Assembly: GCA_964511405.1 (NCBI GenBank) | Contig: CAZEFK010000154.1 | Span: 1 to 17,739, forward strand | Direction of reading: 5' to 3' | Source of the DNA: CAZEFK01 sp964511405 | GTDB taxonomy: Bacteria > Pseudomonadota > Alphaproteobacteria > Elsterales > Elsteraceae | DNA: 17,739 bases | Shown here: piece by piece, positions 1 through 7,712 of the stretch | How the letters are laid out: each line of letters starts with the position of its first letter | Position numbering within the stretch: position 1 is the stretch's first letter | Program-made: the position numbers and the translations under genes | Notes under the pieces: model-generated | What the model was told of the DNA's origin: nothing | Seen by the model: only the letters and a program-made list of their open reading frames with translations | The model's database searches: none

Positions 1-111
1 GGCGGCCGTTTCCCGGTGGAGGCGGTCATCGCCGCGGAGGAATTGCCGAAGCCGGTATTTTGGGTCAGCTTTGCACCACGACAGAGTTTGAAGAGGGATT
101 GGTCTGCTTGA
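1..111 (+). CDS. C-terminal end of an unidentified upstream gene (partial)
   Basis: Frame 1 is open from the window edge for 36 codons and ends with TGA at 109-111. The first 20 or so codons have the G/C third positions expected of a real gene here; the last ones are more AT-rich. The visible C terminus includes EAVIAAEELPKPVFW and ends KRDWSA. I do not recognise the family from so short a piece. Its stop overlaps the best start of the next gene (TTG at 108-110, giving TTGA), the usual arrangement for translationally coupled genes. This supports both that the tail is real and that it belongs to the same transcript as the MoxR gene. The alternative is that it is non-coding sequence open by chance. 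Confidence 0.5.
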   Translation, partial: GGRFPVEAVIAAEELPKPVFWVSFAPRQSLKRDWSA

Positions 112-1115
112 ACTCCACTGCACCCATCAACGCTTCCTCCACTGATCTCGTTGCCGAGGTCGAGGCCTTGGGCCGAAGCCTCAGCCTCGTGCGCGAGCGT
201 ATCGGCGAAATCATCTTTGGTCAGCGAGAAGTGGTCGAGCAAGCCTTGATCACGCTGTTGTGCGGCGGGCATGCGCTGTTGATCGGCGTCCCCGGTCTCG
301 CCAAGACCCGGCTGGTCGAAACTTTGGGCACGATTCTGGGGCTTGAGGACAAGCGCATTCAGTGCACGCCCGACCTGATGCCGGCCGACATTCTCGGGTC
401 CGAGGTTCTCGAAGAGAGCGAGACGGGCAGGCGCTCGTTCCGCTTCATCCCCGGCCCGGTATTCTGTCAGCTGCTGATGGCCGACGAGATCAACCGCGCC
501 AGCCCGCGCACCCAGTCGGCGCTGCTGCAGGCCATGCAGGAGCGCCGGGTCTCCGTCGCCGGCACCTACCATCCGCTGCCGACGCCGTTCCATGTGCTGG
601 CGACCCAGAACCCGATCGAACAGGAAGGGACATATCCCTTGCCCGAGGCCCAGCTCGACCGCTTCCTGCTGCAGGTCGACGTCGATTATCCCGAGCTCGA
701 AGCCGAGCGCCGGATGCTGATCGCCACCACAAGCGCCGAGGAAGAGCGGCCGCAGGCGGTCATGACCGGCGCCGACGTCGCGACGGCCCAGCGCCTGGTC
801 CGGCGCATCCCGGTCGGCGACGGCGTGGTCGACGCCATCCTCCGGCTGGTGCGCAACGGCCGCCCGGAATCCTCCGACATCGCCGAGGTCAAACGCCACG
901 TCGCCTGGGGCCCCGGCCCGCGCGCCAGCCAGGCCCTGATGCTGGCCAGCCGCGCCCGGGCACTGCTCGAGGGACGCCTGGCCCCGTCCACCGACGACGT
1001 GGTGGCGCTGGCGCCGCCGGTCCTGCGCCACCGCATGGCGCTGAACTTCGCGGCGCGCGCCGAGGGCATCACGGTCGACAGCATCATCGACCGGCTGCTC
1101 CAGCCGCTGCGCTAG
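108..1115 (+). CDS. MoxR-family AAA+ ATPase
   Basis: Cytosolic AAA+ ATPase of the MoxR/RavA-like group, which couples ATP hydrolysis to remodelling or maturation of partner proteins, often VWA-domain proteins encoded beside it. Counting from the TTG at 108 (335 residues, normal for the family), the Walker A GVPGLAKT lies at residues 60-67, Walker B LLMADE at 122-127 followed by INRASPRTQSALLQAMQE, and sensor 1 LATQN at 164-168 followed by the family's PIEQEGTYPLPEAQLDRF segment. The C-terminal third is the helical lid. No ATG is available. TTG at 108 has GAGGG about 10 bases upstream and overlaps the preceding stop, so I prefer it; TTG at 60 or 99 are alternatives that add up to 16 residues. 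It is followed 12 bases later by the DUF58 gene. The family assignment is firm; the client is unknown. Confidence 0.93.
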   Translation: MNSTAPINASSTDLVAEVEALGRSLSLVRERIGEIIFGQREVVEQALITLLCGGHALLIGVPGLAKTRLVETLGTILGLEDKRIQCTPDLMPADILGSEVLEESETGRRSFRFIPGPVFCQLLMADEINRASPRTQSALLQAMQERRVSVAGTYHPLPTPFHVLATQNPIEQEGTYPLPEAQLDRFLLQVDVDYPELEAERRMLIATTSAEEERPQAVMTGADVATAQRLVRRIPVGDGVVDAILRLVRNGRPESSDIAEVKRHVAWGPGPRASQALMLASRARALLEGRLAPSTDDVVALAPPVLRHRMALNFAARAEGITVDSIIDRLLQPLR

Positions 1116-1127
1116 GCGGCCGGCGGC

Positions 1128-2054
1128 ATGGCCGTCCCGGGCTTCCCGTCGCAGCGCTCGGCTGCCGGCGTCGGGCGCGCGCCCGATCGGGGGGTGGCGC
1201 CGACCCGCCAGGCCGCCGAACAGCTGGCCAGCAAGCTGCCGCCACTGATGGTCGACGCCGAACGGGTTGCCGCCACGGTGGTCCAGGGCGTCCACGGCCG
1301 GCGCCGGGTCGGCCAGGGCGAAGCCTTCTGGCAGTTCCGCCGCTACCAGCCCGGCGACCAGGCCAGCACCATCGACTGGCGGCTGACCGCGCGCGGCCGC
1401 CATGTGTTCGTGCGCGAGAACGAATGGGAAGCCGCGCAGTCGGTCTGGCTGTGGCGCGACGCCTCCGCGTCCATGGATTACAGCTCGGGCCGCGCCCGGC
1501 CGCCGAAGCGGCGCCGTGCCGAGCTCCTGCTGCTGGCGACGGCGGCGCTGCTGCTGCGCGGCGGCGAGCGGGTGGCGCTGTTGGGCGGCCGGGCCCCGGC
1601 GGCGGGACGCGCGACGCTCGGCCGGCTGGCCCTGGCCCTGGCGGCCGACACCGCCGCCGACCTGCCGGCGTCGATCGGCGTGCCGCGCTACGGCCAAGTC
1701 GTCCTGATCGGGGATTTCCTGGCGCCGCTCGACGTTCTGCATGCCGCGATCGGTAGCTATGCCGCCCGCGGCGTCCATGGCCACCTGTTGCAGGTGCTGG
1801 ATCCGGCGGAGCTGACGCTGCCGTTCCAGGGCCGGGTGCGGTTCGACGGGATGGAGGCCGAAGGATCCTTGATCGTGCGCCGGACCGAGGCCCTGCGCGG
1901 CGCCTATGCCGAGCGGCTGGAGGCCCATTGCGCCGGCCTCGCCGAGCTCGCCCGCGCCGCGGGGTGGAGCTACGCCCGGCACAGCACCGAGGCCACTCCG
2001 GAATCGGCGCTGCTGTGGCTGTACATGGCGTTGGCAGGTCCGGATCGGCGGTGA
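1128..2054 (+). CDS. DUF58 domain protein (MoxR partner)
   Basis: A 308-residue protein of the DUF58 family, almost always encoded next to a MoxR ATPase. The diagnostic DUF58 segment begins near residue 75 (PGDQASTIDWRLTARG, followed by HVFVREN). It is followed by a VWA-like strand and a MIDAS-type DxSxS motif at residues 111-115 (DASAS), which in VWA domains binds a divalent metal and the partner protein. Unlike many DUF58 proteins I see no clear pair of N-terminal transmembrane helices, so this copy is probably soluble or peripheral. The start is the ATG 12 bases after the MoxR stop; the Shine-Dalgarno sequence is weak, consistent with coupling. In the family, DUF58 is thought to be a substrate or adaptor of the MoxR ATPase; that role here is inference. 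Confidence 0.9.
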   Translation: MAVPGFPSQRSAAGVGRAPDRGVAPTRQAAEQLASKLPPLMVDAERVAATVVQGVHGRRRVGQGEAFWQFRRYQPGDQASTIDWRLTARGRHVFVRENEWEAAQSVWLWRDASASMDYSSGRARPPKRRRAELLLLATAALLLRGGERVALLGGRAPAAGRATLGRLALALAADTAADLPASIGVPRYGQVVLIGDFLAPLDVLHAAIGSYAARGVHGHLLQVLDPAELTLPFQGRVRFDGMEAEGSLIVRRTEALRGAYAERLEAHCAGLAELARAAGWSYARHSTEATPESALLWLYMALAGPDRR

Positions 2055-2091
2055 GCCGCCAGCGTGACGGGGCAGAGGAGGTCGTGGACGC

Positions 2092-4827
2092 GTGATCACG
2101 CTGGGTAGCCTGGGGTTCGCGGCCCCTTGGATCCTGACCGCCCTGGCCGCGCTGCCGGTGATCTGGCTGCTGCTGCGGGTGATGCCGCCGGCGCCCCGGC
2201 GGCTGGCGTTCCCGGCGATCCGCCTGCTGTTCGGCCTGAAGCAGCGCGAGGAGACGGCCGCCCGCACGCCGTGGTGGCTGGTCGTGCTGCGGCTGGGGCT
2301 GGCGATTTTGCTGATCGTCGGGCTGGCCCGGCCGCTGCTCGACCCCGCGGCGGCGCTGCCCGGCAACGGCCCGCTGCTGCTGGTCATCGACGACGGTTGG
2401 GCCTCGGCCGGGCGCTGGAGCGAGCGCCTGCAGAATGCCGGCGCGCTGATCGACCGCGCCGAGCGGGGCGGCCGCTCGGTCGCGCTGCTGACCACGGCGC
2501 CGCCGGCCGGCGGCGAGCCCGCCCAGCTGGTGGGTCCCCTGGCGCCGGCCGACGCCCGCGAGCGGGTGCTGGCGCTGCAGCCCCATCCTTGGCCGGTCGA
2601 CCGCAAGGGCACTCTGGCCGCGATCGATCGGGCGCGTGCCGACGGCCCCATGAACGTGGTCTATCTCCATGACGGCCTGGCCGACCCCGCGACCGACCCG
2701 CTCCTGGAGCGGCTGCAGCGGATCGGCCCAGTGCAGCTGATGGCGCCGGCCGCCCAGGATCTGCCGATGCTGGCGCTGCCGCCGGACAACCGGCCGGGCG
2801 ACATCGACGTGCCGGTGAAGCGCGCGCCGACTCCGGAACCGGCGTTGGCGCTGGTCCGCGCCGTGGCCGGCGACGGCCGGCTGCTGGCGCGCGAGCCGGC
2901 CCGCTTCGCGCCCGGCGCCGAGGCAGCCACCGCGCGCGTGCGCCTGCCGGTCGAGCTGCGCAACCAGATCGTCCGCTTCGATCTGGAGGGCCAAGCCCAG
3001 GCCGGCGGGGTCGTGCTGGTCGACGAGCGCTATCAGCGCCGCCCGGTCGGCGTCGTCGCCCCGGCCTCGGCCGACCCCAGCGAATCGCTGCTGGACGACC
3101 GCTACTATCTCGAGCGTGCGCTCGGCCCCTTCGCTGAGGTCAGGCGCGGCGAAGTCGCCGACCTCATGAAGGCGCCGCTGGCGGTCCTGCTGGTGCCGGA
3201 CAGCATCACGCTGTCCGGCGACGACCGCGAGATGCTGCGCAAGTTCATGAATGGCGGCGGCATGGTCGTGCGCTTCGCCGGCAACCACATCGCCGACGCC
3301 GCCGAGGGCGACACCCTGGTGCCGGTCAACCTCAGGCCGGGCGGACGGGCGCTCGGGACCGCCATGCAATGGTCGGAGCCGGCGCATCTGGCGCCCTTCG
3401 ATGCGAACTCGCCGTTCGCCGGACTGACGGTTCCGGACGACGTGACGGTGTCGCGCCAGATCCTGGCCGAGCCGACGCTCGATTTGCCCGAGAAGACCTG
3501 GGCGCACCTGGCCGACGGCACGCCCCTGGTCACCGGCGCCAAGCTTGGCCAGGGCTGGCTGGTGCTGTTCCATGTGCCGGCCAACGGCGACTGGTCGAGC
3601 CTGCCGCTCTCGGGCCTGTTTGTGGACATGCTGCGCCGGCTGGTGTCGTTGAGCCATGGCGTCGGGTCGGTCGGAACGGCGATGCCGCTGCCGCCGGTCG
3701 CCACCCTGGACGGGTTCGGCCGGCTGGGATCGCCGCCCGCAAGCGCTGCAGCCCTGCCCGCCCAGGCCGCGGGCGCGGCCGCGCCGCGGGTCGGCCCGCG
3801 CCAGCCGCCGGGGTTCTACGGCAGCGATCTGCAGCGGCGCGCCCTCAACCTGGGCGGCTCGGTTACCACCATCGAGGCGCTCGGGCCGCTCCCGGCCGGC
3901 GTGGAGCGGGGCGCGCTCGGGACCGCCGGAGAGGTCGATCTCATGCCCTGGCTGCTGACCGCCGCCCTCGTGATTGCGCTGGCCGACCTGGTGATCTCGC
4001 TGGGCCTGCGCGGCCTGCTGGGGGCCCGCCTGGCAGGCGGCGTGGCGGCGGCGCTGACGGGCCTGCTGCTTCTCGCCGGCCCCGGCCGGGCGCATGCGGC
4101 CGACGATCCCGCCGCCTTCGCGCTGAAGGCCACGCTGGAGACCCGCCTGGCCTACGTCGTGACCGGCCATGCCGAGGTCGACGACATCAGCCGCGCCGGC
4201 CTGCGCGGCCTGACGCTCATCCTGAACCGGCGCACCGCGGCCGAGGCCGCCGACCCGATCGCGGTCCATGTCGAGACCGACGAACTCAGCTTCTTCCCGC
4301 TCCTCTACTGGCCCGTCGCCGACGGCCAGGCGGCGCTGAGCGCGGGCGCCGTCGCCAAGGTGAACACGTATCTGCGCACCGGCGGCACCATCCTGTTCGA
4401 CACCCGCGACGAAGGCGCGAGCTTCGGCGACCCGAGCGGCAGCGCCGGCACCAGGCGCCTGCAGCAGCTGGTGCACGGGCTGGATATCCCGCCGGTCGGC
4501 CCGACCCCGCCCGACCATGTGCTGACCAAGTCGTTCTATCTGATGCAAGAGTTCCCGGGCCGCTATGCCGGGGGCACGCTGTGGGTCGAGAATCGCGAGA
4601 ACGCCACCGACGAAGTGTCGAGCGTCATCATCGGCTCCAACGATTATGCCGGCGCCTGGGCGATCGACGACGCCGATCGCCCGATGTACCCGGTGACGCC
4701 AGGCGGCGAGCAGCAGCGCGAATGGGCCTACCGCTTCGGCGTCAACCTGGTGATGTACGCCCTGACCGGCAACTATAAGTCGGACCAGGTGCATGTGCCC
4801 TCGATCCTGGAGCGGCTGGGCCAATGA
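2092..4827 (+). CDS. BatA-like N-terminal membrane domain + DUF4159 protein
   Basis: A 911-residue inner-membrane protein. The start is GTG at 2092 with GAGGAGG at 2075-2081, ideal spacing. Residues 1-80 carry two transmembrane helices separated by the PRRLAFPAIRLL type segment seen in BatA/aerotolerance-regulator N-terminal domains. Residues about 95-250 look like a VWA-fold strand/helix region, but the MIDAS position reads IDDGWASAG, so metal binding is doubtful. About 318-402 resembles a glutamine-amidotransferase-like Rossmann fold (VLLVPDS, then FMNGGGMVVRFAGNH). Two further transmembrane helices lie near 618-638 and 643-665. The C-terminal DUF4159 domain, about 680-895, probably faces the periplasm and includes DELSFFPLLYWPV and GGTILFDTRDE. 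The last bases overlap the next gene (ATGA). The protein is known only as part of MoxR cassettes; its activity is unknown. Confidence 0.88.
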   Translation: MITLGSLGFAAPWILTALAALPVIWLLLRVMPPAPRRLAFPAIRLLFGLKQREETAARTPWWLVVLRLGLAILLIVGLARPLLDPAAALPGNGPLLLVIDDGWASAGRWSERLQNAGALIDRAERGGRSVALLTTAPPAGGEPAQLVGPLAPADARERVLALQPHPWPVDRKGTLAAIDRARADGPMNVVYLHDGLADPATDPLLERLQRIGPVQLMAPAAQDLPMLALPPDNRPGDIDVPVKRAPTPEPALALVRAVAGDGRLLAREPARFAPGAEAATARVRLPVELRNQIVRFDLEGQAQAGGVVLVDERYQRRPVGVVAPASADPSESLLDDRYYLERALGPFAEVRRGEVADLMKAPLAVLLVPDSITLSGDDREMLRKFMNGGGMVVRFAGNHIADAAEGDTLVPVNLRPGGRALGTAMQWSEPAHLAPFDANSPFAGLTVPDDVTVSRQILAEPTLDLPEKTWAHLADGTPLVTGAKLGQGWLVLFHVPANGDWSSLPLSGLFVDMLRRLVSLSHGVGSVGTAMPLPPVATLDGFGRLGSPPASAAALPAQAAGAAAPRVGPRQPPGFYGSDLQRRALNLGGSVTTIEALGPLPAGVERGALGTAGEVDLMPWLLTAALVIALADLVISLGLRGLLGARLAGGVAAALTGLLLLAGPGRAHAADDPAAFALKATLETRLAYVVTGHAEVDDISRAGLRGLTLILNRRTAAEAADPIAVHVETDELSFFPLLYWPVADGQAALSAGAVAKVNTYLRTGGTILFDTRDEGASFGDPSGSAGTRRLQQLVHGLDIPPVGPTPPDHVLTKSFYLMQEFPGRYAGGTLWVENRENATDEVSSVIIGSNDYAGAWAIDDADRPMYPVTPGGEQQREWAYRFGVNLVMYALTGNYKSDQVHVPSILERLGQ

Positions 4828-6920
4828 GCGTCGATGCCTTGAGCGTCGTCTTTTCGCCGCTGCTGCCCTGGTCCGTCCTTGCCGTCCTGGGCGCGCTCGG
4901 ACTGGCGCTGGTCGCAGCCGGTGCGGTGCGCCGCGCCCGCGGCACCGCCTTCCGCCTGCTGTCGCTGGCGGCGGTGTGGCTGGCCCTGGCCAACCCGTCG
5001 CTGATCCATGAAAAACGCGAGGCGCGCAAGGACATCGGCCTGGTGGTGGTGGACGACAGCCCCAGCCAGTCGATCGGCAACCGCCGCGCCCAGACCGCCG
5101 CCGCCCTGGCCAAGCTGGAGGCCGCGGCCAAGGCCATGCCCGACCTGGAGCTGCGCGTCGTGCATGCCGGCAACGAGGCCAGCAATGCGCTGGGCGACGA
5201 AGGCACCAAGCTGTTCGAGGCCTTGGATCGGGCGATGAACGACATCCCGCGCCGCCGGTTCGCCGGCGCCGTGTTCATCACCGATGGCCAGGTCCACGAC
5301 GTGCCGCCCAACCAGGCCGACGGCAAGCCCGCGGCCCTGCCCGGTCCGCTGCATGCGCTGCTCACCGGCCATCGCGGCGAGGTCGATCGCCGGCTGGTGG
5401 TGGTGCGGGCGCCGACCTTCGGGCTGGTCGAGAAGACTGCCACGATCACCTTCCGGGTCGAGGACAACGGCGCGCAGTCCGGTCAGACCGCTCGGGTCAC
5501 CGTCCGCCGCGACGGCCAGGAGCAGGCCCAGCTGCAAGTGCCGGCCAACCAGGACGCGCAGGTCGAGATCCCCATCAAGCATGGCGGCCAGACGGTGGTC
5601 GAGCTGGCCACCGATCCCGGGCCCAAGCCCCTAACCTTGCTGAACAAGCGGGCGGTGGTCGCGATCAACGGCATCCGCGACCGGCTGCGCGTGCTGCTGA
5701 TCTCGGGCGAACCCAGCGCCGGCGAGCGCACCTGGCGCAACCTGCTGAAGGTCGATCCGTCGGTCGACCTAGTGCATTTCACCATCCTGCGGCCGCCCGA
5801 GAAGCAGGACAACACGCCGATCAACGAACTCTCGCTGATCGCCTTCCCGGTGCGCGAACTGTTCGAGGTCAAGCTCAACGAGTTCGACCTGATCATCTTC
5901 GACCGCTACCGGCGCCGGAACATCCTGCCCCGGATCTATCTGCAGGCGGTGGCGCGCTATGTCGAGAATGGCGGCGCAGTGCTCGAGGCCGCCGGCCCGA
6001 CCTTCGCCTCGCCGCTCAGCCTGTTCAATTCGCCGCTCGGCGACGTGCTGCCCGCCGAGCCCACCGGCCAGGTCTTCGAGCAGCCGTTCCGGCCGCGGGT
6101 CAACGGCTTGGGACGGCGCCACCCGGTCACGTCGGGCCTGGAGGGAGCCGGCGCCACCGTCGACGCCGAGCCGACCTGGGGCCACTGGATGCGCCAGATC
6201 GAAGTCAGCCCGCGGCGGGGCGAAGTGCTGATGACCGGCGTCAACGGTTCGCCGCTGCTGATCCTCGATCGGGTCGGCGAAGGGCGGATCGCCCAGCTGG
6301 CGTCCGACCATATCTGGCTGTGGTCGCGGGGCTACGAAGGTGGCGGCCCGCAAGCCGAGCTGCTGCGCCGCCTCGCCCACTGGCTGATGAAGGAGCCGGC
6401 GCTGGAAGAGGAGGACCTCAAGGCCGAGTTCAAGGCCGGCCAGCTGCAGGTGACGCGGCGCAGCCTGACCCCCGGCGACGCCCAGGTGACCGTGACCGAT
6501 CCGTTCGATGAGACCGCGACGCTCAAGCTCACCGACAGCCCGGACGGCAAGGCGACCGGGGCCGTGCCCGTGACCAAGCCCGGCCTCTACCGGGTGAGCG
6601 ACGGCCAGCGCACCGCACTCGCCGCGGTCGGCACGGTCAATCCGCTGGAGTTTTCCGACGTGCGCGCGACCGCCGACAAGCTCGGCCCGATCGTCGGCGC
6701 ATCAGGCGGCGGCGTGTTCTGGATCGAGACCGGCGACGGACCCGACATCCGCCGCAGCCGCGCCGATCGCCCGGCCTGGGGCCGCGACTGGCTGGGCTTC
6801 GCCGAGCGCCACGACTACGACGTGACCGGCGTCGAGCAGATCCCCCTGTTGCCGGTCGTCCTGGTGCTGTTCCTGGCCTTCGGCGGCCTGATGCTGGCCT
6901 GGCAGCGGGAAAGCCGGTAG
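4824..6920 (+). CDS. Membrane protein with VWA-like and class-I GATase-like domains
   Basis: A 698-residue protein whose ATG overlaps the stop of the DUF4159 gene by four bases. Two hydrophobic helices near residues 10-30 and 40-60 are followed by a VWA-like region with a DxSxS-type motif at 77-81 (DDSPS). Residues about 285-415 resemble the flavodoxin-like fold of class I glutamine amidotransferases (LRVLLISGEPS, FDLIIFDRY, YVENGGAVLEAAG). I see no Cys/His/Glu catalytic triad, so this is probably a binding rather than enzymatic domain. A last transmembrane helix lies near 672-692 (LLPVVLVLFLAFGGLMLAW) with a short basic tail. The bulk therefore lies between membrane anchors, probably in the periplasm. 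It closes the MoxR cassette and probably forms a complex with the preceding membrane protein. Function in the family is undetermined. Confidence 0.85.
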   Translation: MSVDALSVVFSPLLPWSVLAVLGALGLALVAAGAVRRARGTAFRLLSLAAVWLALANPSLIHEKREARKDIGLVVVDDSPSQSIGNRRAQTAAALAKLEAAAKAMPDLELRVVHAGNEASNALGDEGTKLFEALDRAMNDIPRRRFAGAVFITDGQVHDVPPNQADGKPAALPGPLHALLTGHRGEVDRRLVVVRAPTFGLVEKTATITFRVEDNGAQSGQTARVTVRRDGQEQAQLQVPANQDAQVEIPIKHGGQTVVELATDPGPKPLTLLNKRAVVAINGIRDRLRVLLISGEPSAGERTWRNLLKVDPSVDLVHFTILRPPEKQDNTPINELSLIAFPVRELFEVKLNEFDLIIFDRYRRRNILPRIYLQAVARYVENGGAVLEAAGPTFASPLSLFNSPLGDVLPAEPTGQVFEQPFRPRVNGLGRRHPVTSGLEGAGATVDAEPTWGHWMRQIEVSPRRGEVLMTGVNGSPLLILDRVGEGRIAQLASDHIWLWSRGYEGGGPQAELLRRLAHWLMKEPALEEEDLKAEFKAGQLQVTRRSLTPGDAQVTVTDPFDETATLKLTDSPDGKATGAVPVTKPGLYRVSDGQRTALAAVGTVNPLEFSDVRATADKLGPIVGASGGGVFWIETGDGPDIRRSRADRPAWGRDWLGFAERHDYDVTGVEQIPLLPVVLVLFLAFGGLMLAWQRESR

Positions 6921-6961
6921 CCGCCCCGTAACGCGGTCGGCCGCGGGGCCGAATACCGTTC

Positions 6962-7594
6962 ATGAACACGCCCAAGCTGATCGACGCCAAGCAGCGCTGG
7001 GCGCGCGAGGGCCGGCTGCTGGTCCCCGCGCCGGCCGAGCGCCAACGCCTGCCGCCCGGCCAGTCGCTGGTCCGAGACTGGCCCGTGCTTGATCTCGGCA
7101 CGCGGCCCAACCTGCGTCCGGCCGACTGGACGCTGTCGGTCGGCGGGCTGGTGCGGCGGCCCGCAACCCTCGACTGGCGCGCCTTGCAGCGACTGCATCA
7201 GGCCGAGACGGTCAGCGACATCCACTGTGTCACCGCCTGGTCGCGCTACGACAACCGCTGGGGCGGCGTGCTTGCCGCCGCGCTGCTGGACCATGTCGGC
7301 GTCGCGCCGCCCGCGCGATTCGCGGTTCTGCGCAGCTTCGACAGCTATGCGACGCTGGTCGAGGTCGACGACTTGCGCCGGCCGCTGTCGATGCTGGCCA
7401 CCCACTGGGACGGCGCGCCGCTGACCCGCGAGCATGGCGGGCCTGTCCGGCTGATCCTGCCTCATCTATATCTATGGAAATCGGCGAAGTGGATTCGCCA
7501 TATCTGGTTCACGGACAAGCCGGCGCGCGGGTATTGGGAGGCGCGCGGCTATCACTTGCGCGGCGATCCCTGGGCCCAGGAGCGCTACGGCTGA
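6962..7594 (+). CDS. Sulfite-oxidase-like molybdopterin oxidoreductase (YuiH-type)
   Basis: A 210-residue protein built almost entirely of the sulfite oxidase/MsrP catalytic fold that binds molybdopterin (oxidoreductase molybdopterin-binding domain). The expected molybdenum-ligating cysteine is C89 in the segment DIHCVTAWSRYDNRWGG. Further typical segments are HGGPVRLILPHLYLWKSAKW and, near the C terminus, GYWEARGYHLRGDPW. It has no signal peptide, no Tat motif, no haem domain and no dimerisation domain, so it resembles the short cytosolic YuiH-like proteins rather than periplasmic MsrP or SorA. The substrate is unknown for this subgroup. No haem-membrane partner (MsrQ) or cofactor gene is adjacent. 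It starts 41 bases after the MoxR cassette on the same strand and may be read through from it, although it is functionally unrelated. The ATG at 6962 lacks a strong Shine-Dalgarno sequence. Confidence 0.88.
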   Translation: MNTPKLIDAKQRWAREGRLLVPAPAERQRLPPGQSLVRDWPVLDLGTRPNLRPADWTLSVGGLVRRPATLDWRALQRLHQAETVSDIHCVTAWSRYDNRWGGVLAAALLDHVGVAPPARFAVLRSFDSYATLVEVDDLRRPLSMLATHWDGAPLTREHGGPVRLILPHLYLWKSAKWIRHIWFTDKPARGYWEARGYHLRGDPWAQERYG

Positions 7595-7601
7595 AACGGG
7601 C

Positions 7602-7630
7602 TTGACCCCGATACCGGCAAATCTCATAAG
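7602..7630 (+). promoter_or_regulatory. Likely sigma70 promoter of the amidase gene
   Basis: TTGACC at 7602-7607 (5 of 6 to the -35 consensus) is separated by exactly 17 bases from CATAAG at 7625-7630 (4 of 6 to TATAAT). The stretch is clearly more AT-rich than its surroundings. Transcription would begin near 7637, leaving a leader of about 75 bases before the ATG at 7713. It suggests the amidase is transcribed independently of the preceding oxidoreductase gene. Found by consensus matching only. Confidence 0.5.
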
Positions 7631-7712
7631 AATCAGCTGGTTCTGTCCGAGTCTTGAGTCATCTGGGCAACATCGGACGACAAGTCGGGTAAGTCGCAGC
7701 CCGGAGCAGGAT

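Noticed and set aside
1084..4824. A 1246-codon open frame on the minus strand opposite the DUF58 and DUF4159 genes
   Set aside because: Its translation is Arg/Gln/Ala/Gly-rich with no domain or hydrophobic pattern, while the plus strand encodes recognisable families with G/C third positions. It is a typical antisense shadow in GC-rich DNA.
6921..6961. GC-rich inverted repeat (GCCCCG at 6923-6928 with CGGGGC at 6944-6949) as a terminator
   Set aside because: Short stem, long loop and no T-run; expected by chance at this GC content.
7602..7712. Longer amidase start at TTG 7602
   Set aside because: It would place 37 residues before a clear Tat signal. The ATG at 7713 has a ribosome-binding site, and the TTG is part of a good -35 box.
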